The translations under genes and the position numbers were made by a program. DNA of 6,342 nt from Bacillota bacterium (lineage in GTDB: Bacteria; Bacillota; Limnochordia; JAAZLZ01): positions 1 to 6,342 of the forward strand of contig JAAZLZ010000209.1 in the NCBI GenBank assembly GCA_012799075.1, written 5' to 3'. The notes beneath the pieces were generated by a model, which saw nothing but the letters and a program-made list of their open reading frames with translations, did no database searches and was not told the DNA's origin. Of the stretch, positions 5,203 through 6,342 are shown piece by piece. How positions within the stretch are numbered: position 1 is the first letter of the stretch; each line of letters starts with the position of its first letter.

Positions 5203-5646
5203 TTGATTAGTGATCGGATTACCGGCGGCCTGTTCATGGCCGTTTCCCTGGTTTATTTCATCATGAGCCTGAGTCTAAGGAAGACGACGTGGGACCCTGT
5301 CGGCCCTGCGTTGTTTCCCCAGCTCATTTGCGTTTGTATGTTCGTTGCGGGTTTCCTCCTGGCAAGAAAGGCGCCAGCCAAGGTTGATGCTCCCAAGGGC
5401 AAGAGGAGTTTTGCAGCCCTGATCGGGCTGATAGCCATCTTTCTTTATGTCCTGCTCCTCAATGTGCTGGGCTACTTCCCCGCCACGTTCATCTTCCTGT
5501 GCGTGGGCATGTGGCACTTGGGTCCCAAGGTAACCGGCCGTATTCCCCGGATTGTCATCGGATCGGGCCTCACCTTGGTGGTCCTTTGGTATGTCTTCCA
5601 GAAGGTAATGTACGTCTGGCTGCCCGCTGGCATTTTGTTTGAATAG
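5203..5646 (+). CDS. tctB: Tripartite tricarboxylate transporter small membrane subunit, TctB family
   Basis: Small membrane partner of TctA in the TTT transporter. Read from the TTG at 5203 it has 147 residues, normal for TctB, and begins ISDRITGGLFMAVSLVYF. An upstream in-frame GTG at 5161 would add 14 residues translated from the hairpin itself (GRSPSSPPLEV) and has no SD, so it is rejected. Membrane segments can be read at about 7-24, 38-54, 70-88, 90-106 and 117-134. Family marks are DPVGPALFPQLI (31-42), the centrally placed LGYFPAT (89-95) and the C-terminal FQKVMYVWLPAGILFE (132-147), which carries the usual LPxG. The linker at 55-69 is basic and probably cytoplasmic. It follows tctC by 50 bases and precedes tctA by 11 bases. 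TctB is poorly conserved as a family, but the context makes the call firm. Confidence 0.92.
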   Translation: MISDRITGGLFMAVSLVYFIMSLSLRKTTWDPVGPALFPQLICVCMFVAGFLLARKAPAKVDAPKGKRSFAALIGLIAIFLYVLLLNVLGYFPATFIFLCVGMWHLGPKVTGRIPRIVIGSGLTLVVLWYVFQKVMYVWLPAGILFE

Positions 5647-5657
5647 GGGGTACGGCT

Positions 5658-6342
5658 ATGCTTGATAATTTCATTCTCGGAGCTGGACTTGTTTTCCAAT
5701 TGCCCAGGTTGGGCTTAATTTTTGTCGGTGTGGTCTTTGGCATCATCGTGGGAGCCATCCCCGGGATGACGGCCACCATGGCCATCGCCCTCCTTATCCC
5801 CCTCACCTTCGGCATCCATCCCATCGATGGGATGGCCTTGATGATGGGCACCTATGTGGGCGGAATCACTGGAGGATTAATCAGTGCCACATTGATTAAT
5901 ATCCCGGGCACACCTTCCTCGATTGCCACCACCTTCGACGCCTATCCCCTGACCCAGAAGGGCCAAGGTGGCAAGGCCTTAGGTACGGGGATTACCGCAT
6001 CCTTCATCGGGGGGATATTCAGTTTAGTCATCTTGTGCGCCGTCGCCCCCCAACTGGCCAAGGTGGCCCTCAAATTCGGCCCTTATGAGTACTTTTCCGT
6101 GGGGCTCTTCTCCCTTGCCATTATCATTACCCTCTCTGAAGGGTCGCTGCTCAAGGGAATCCTCGCCGGCCTGTTTGGGATCCTAATGGGAACCATCGGC
6201 ATCGCGCCGGTGGACGGTGCACCCCGCTTCACCATGGGGATCGAACCCCTCATCGGAGGGCTGGATTTGCTTCCGATTTTGATTGGACTGTTTGCCATTC
6301 CAGAGATCTTGGGCAGCTTGGAATCCTTGGGGGAGAAGTTCA
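5658..6342 (+). CDS. tctA: Tripartite tricarboxylate transporter large membrane subunit, TctA family (3' end cut by window edge)
   Basis: Main translocation subunit of the TTT system, with many membrane helices, driving uptake by an ion gradient. The visible 228 residues are somewhat under half of the usual 500 or so. The ATG has GGGGG (5646-5650, overlapping the tctB stop) seven bases upstream. Family signatures are strong: VFGIIVGAIPGMTATMAIAL (26-45), YVGGITGGLISATLINIPGT (66-85), FDAYPLTQKGQGGKALG (93-109), GPYEYFSVGLFSL (141-153), then APRFTMG (188-194) and IGLFAIPEIL (209-218). In the third motif the common Gly of FDGYP is Ala here, a mild variant. The gene is 11 bases from tctB and surely co-transcribed with it. 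No frameshift occurs within the visible part. Confidence 0.95.
   Translation, partial: MLDNFILGAGLVFQLPRLGLIFVGVVFGIIVGAIPGMTATMAIALLIPLTFGIHPIDGMALMMGTYVGGITGGLISATLINIPGTPSSIATTFDAYPLTQKGQGGKALGTGITASFIGGIFSLVILCAVAPQLAKVALKFGPYEYFSVGLFSLAIIITLSEGSLLKGILAGLFGILMGTIGIAPVDGAPRFTMGIEPLIGGLDLLPILIGLFAIPEILGSLESLGEKF

Overview
This 6.3 kb window carries two complete-looking tripartite solute-uptake systems transcribed away from each other from one shared control region. Both belong to transporter classes that use an extracytoplasmic binding protein and take up small organic (usually carboxylate) substrates by ion-coupled secondary transport. No tRNA, rRNA, CRISPR array, insertion sequence or phage gene was seen.

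Left half, minus strand (reading from about 3891 down to 1): a TRAP-type (DctPQM family) cluster in the order dctP (binding protein), dctQ (small membrane subunit), dctM (large membrane subunit), then a Gfo/Idh/MocA-family NAD(P)-dependent oxidoreductase that runs off the left edge. dctQ and dctM overlap by one base (TAATG). A strong hairpin separates dctP from dctQ, and a small one follows dctM.

Centre (3892-4204): the divergent intergenic region. On the plus strand it has a good sigma-70-like promoter (TTGTCT, 17 bases, TATAAT) followed by an inferred leader of about 195 bases. On the minus side it has a 10-base palindrome close to dctP. No convincing minus-strand promoter was found.

Right half, plus strand: a tripartite tricarboxylate transporter (TTT) cluster in the order tctC (binding protein), tctB (small membrane subunit), tctA (large membrane subunit, cut by the right edge). 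A very strong hairpin lies between tctC and tctB, directly against the tctB ribosome binding site. tctB is best read from a TTG start.

Organism: the sequence looks roughly mid-50s percent G+C by eye. Most genes have strong purine-rich Shine-Dalgarno sites (AGGAGG, GAGGTGAT, GGGGAGGA) and two use GTG or TTG starts, which fits a Bacillota-like bacterium or another phylum with strong SD use, such as Synergistota. Neither binding protein has a lipobox. Both have ordinary cleavable signal peptides, which suggests a cell with a periplasm (a diderm). The phylum cannot be fixed from this window.

Working model (inference): the cell imports one or two related organic or sugar acids through two parallel high-affinity systems, and the oxidoreductase acts on the substrate of the TRAP system. 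Both operons put the binding-protein gene first and follow it with a stable hairpin, a layout expected to yield more binding protein than membrane subunits. The gene families are well known. The less ordinary features are the pairing of TRAP and TTT systems back to back, the matched hairpin layout and the long tct leader. No clearly new biological system was found.
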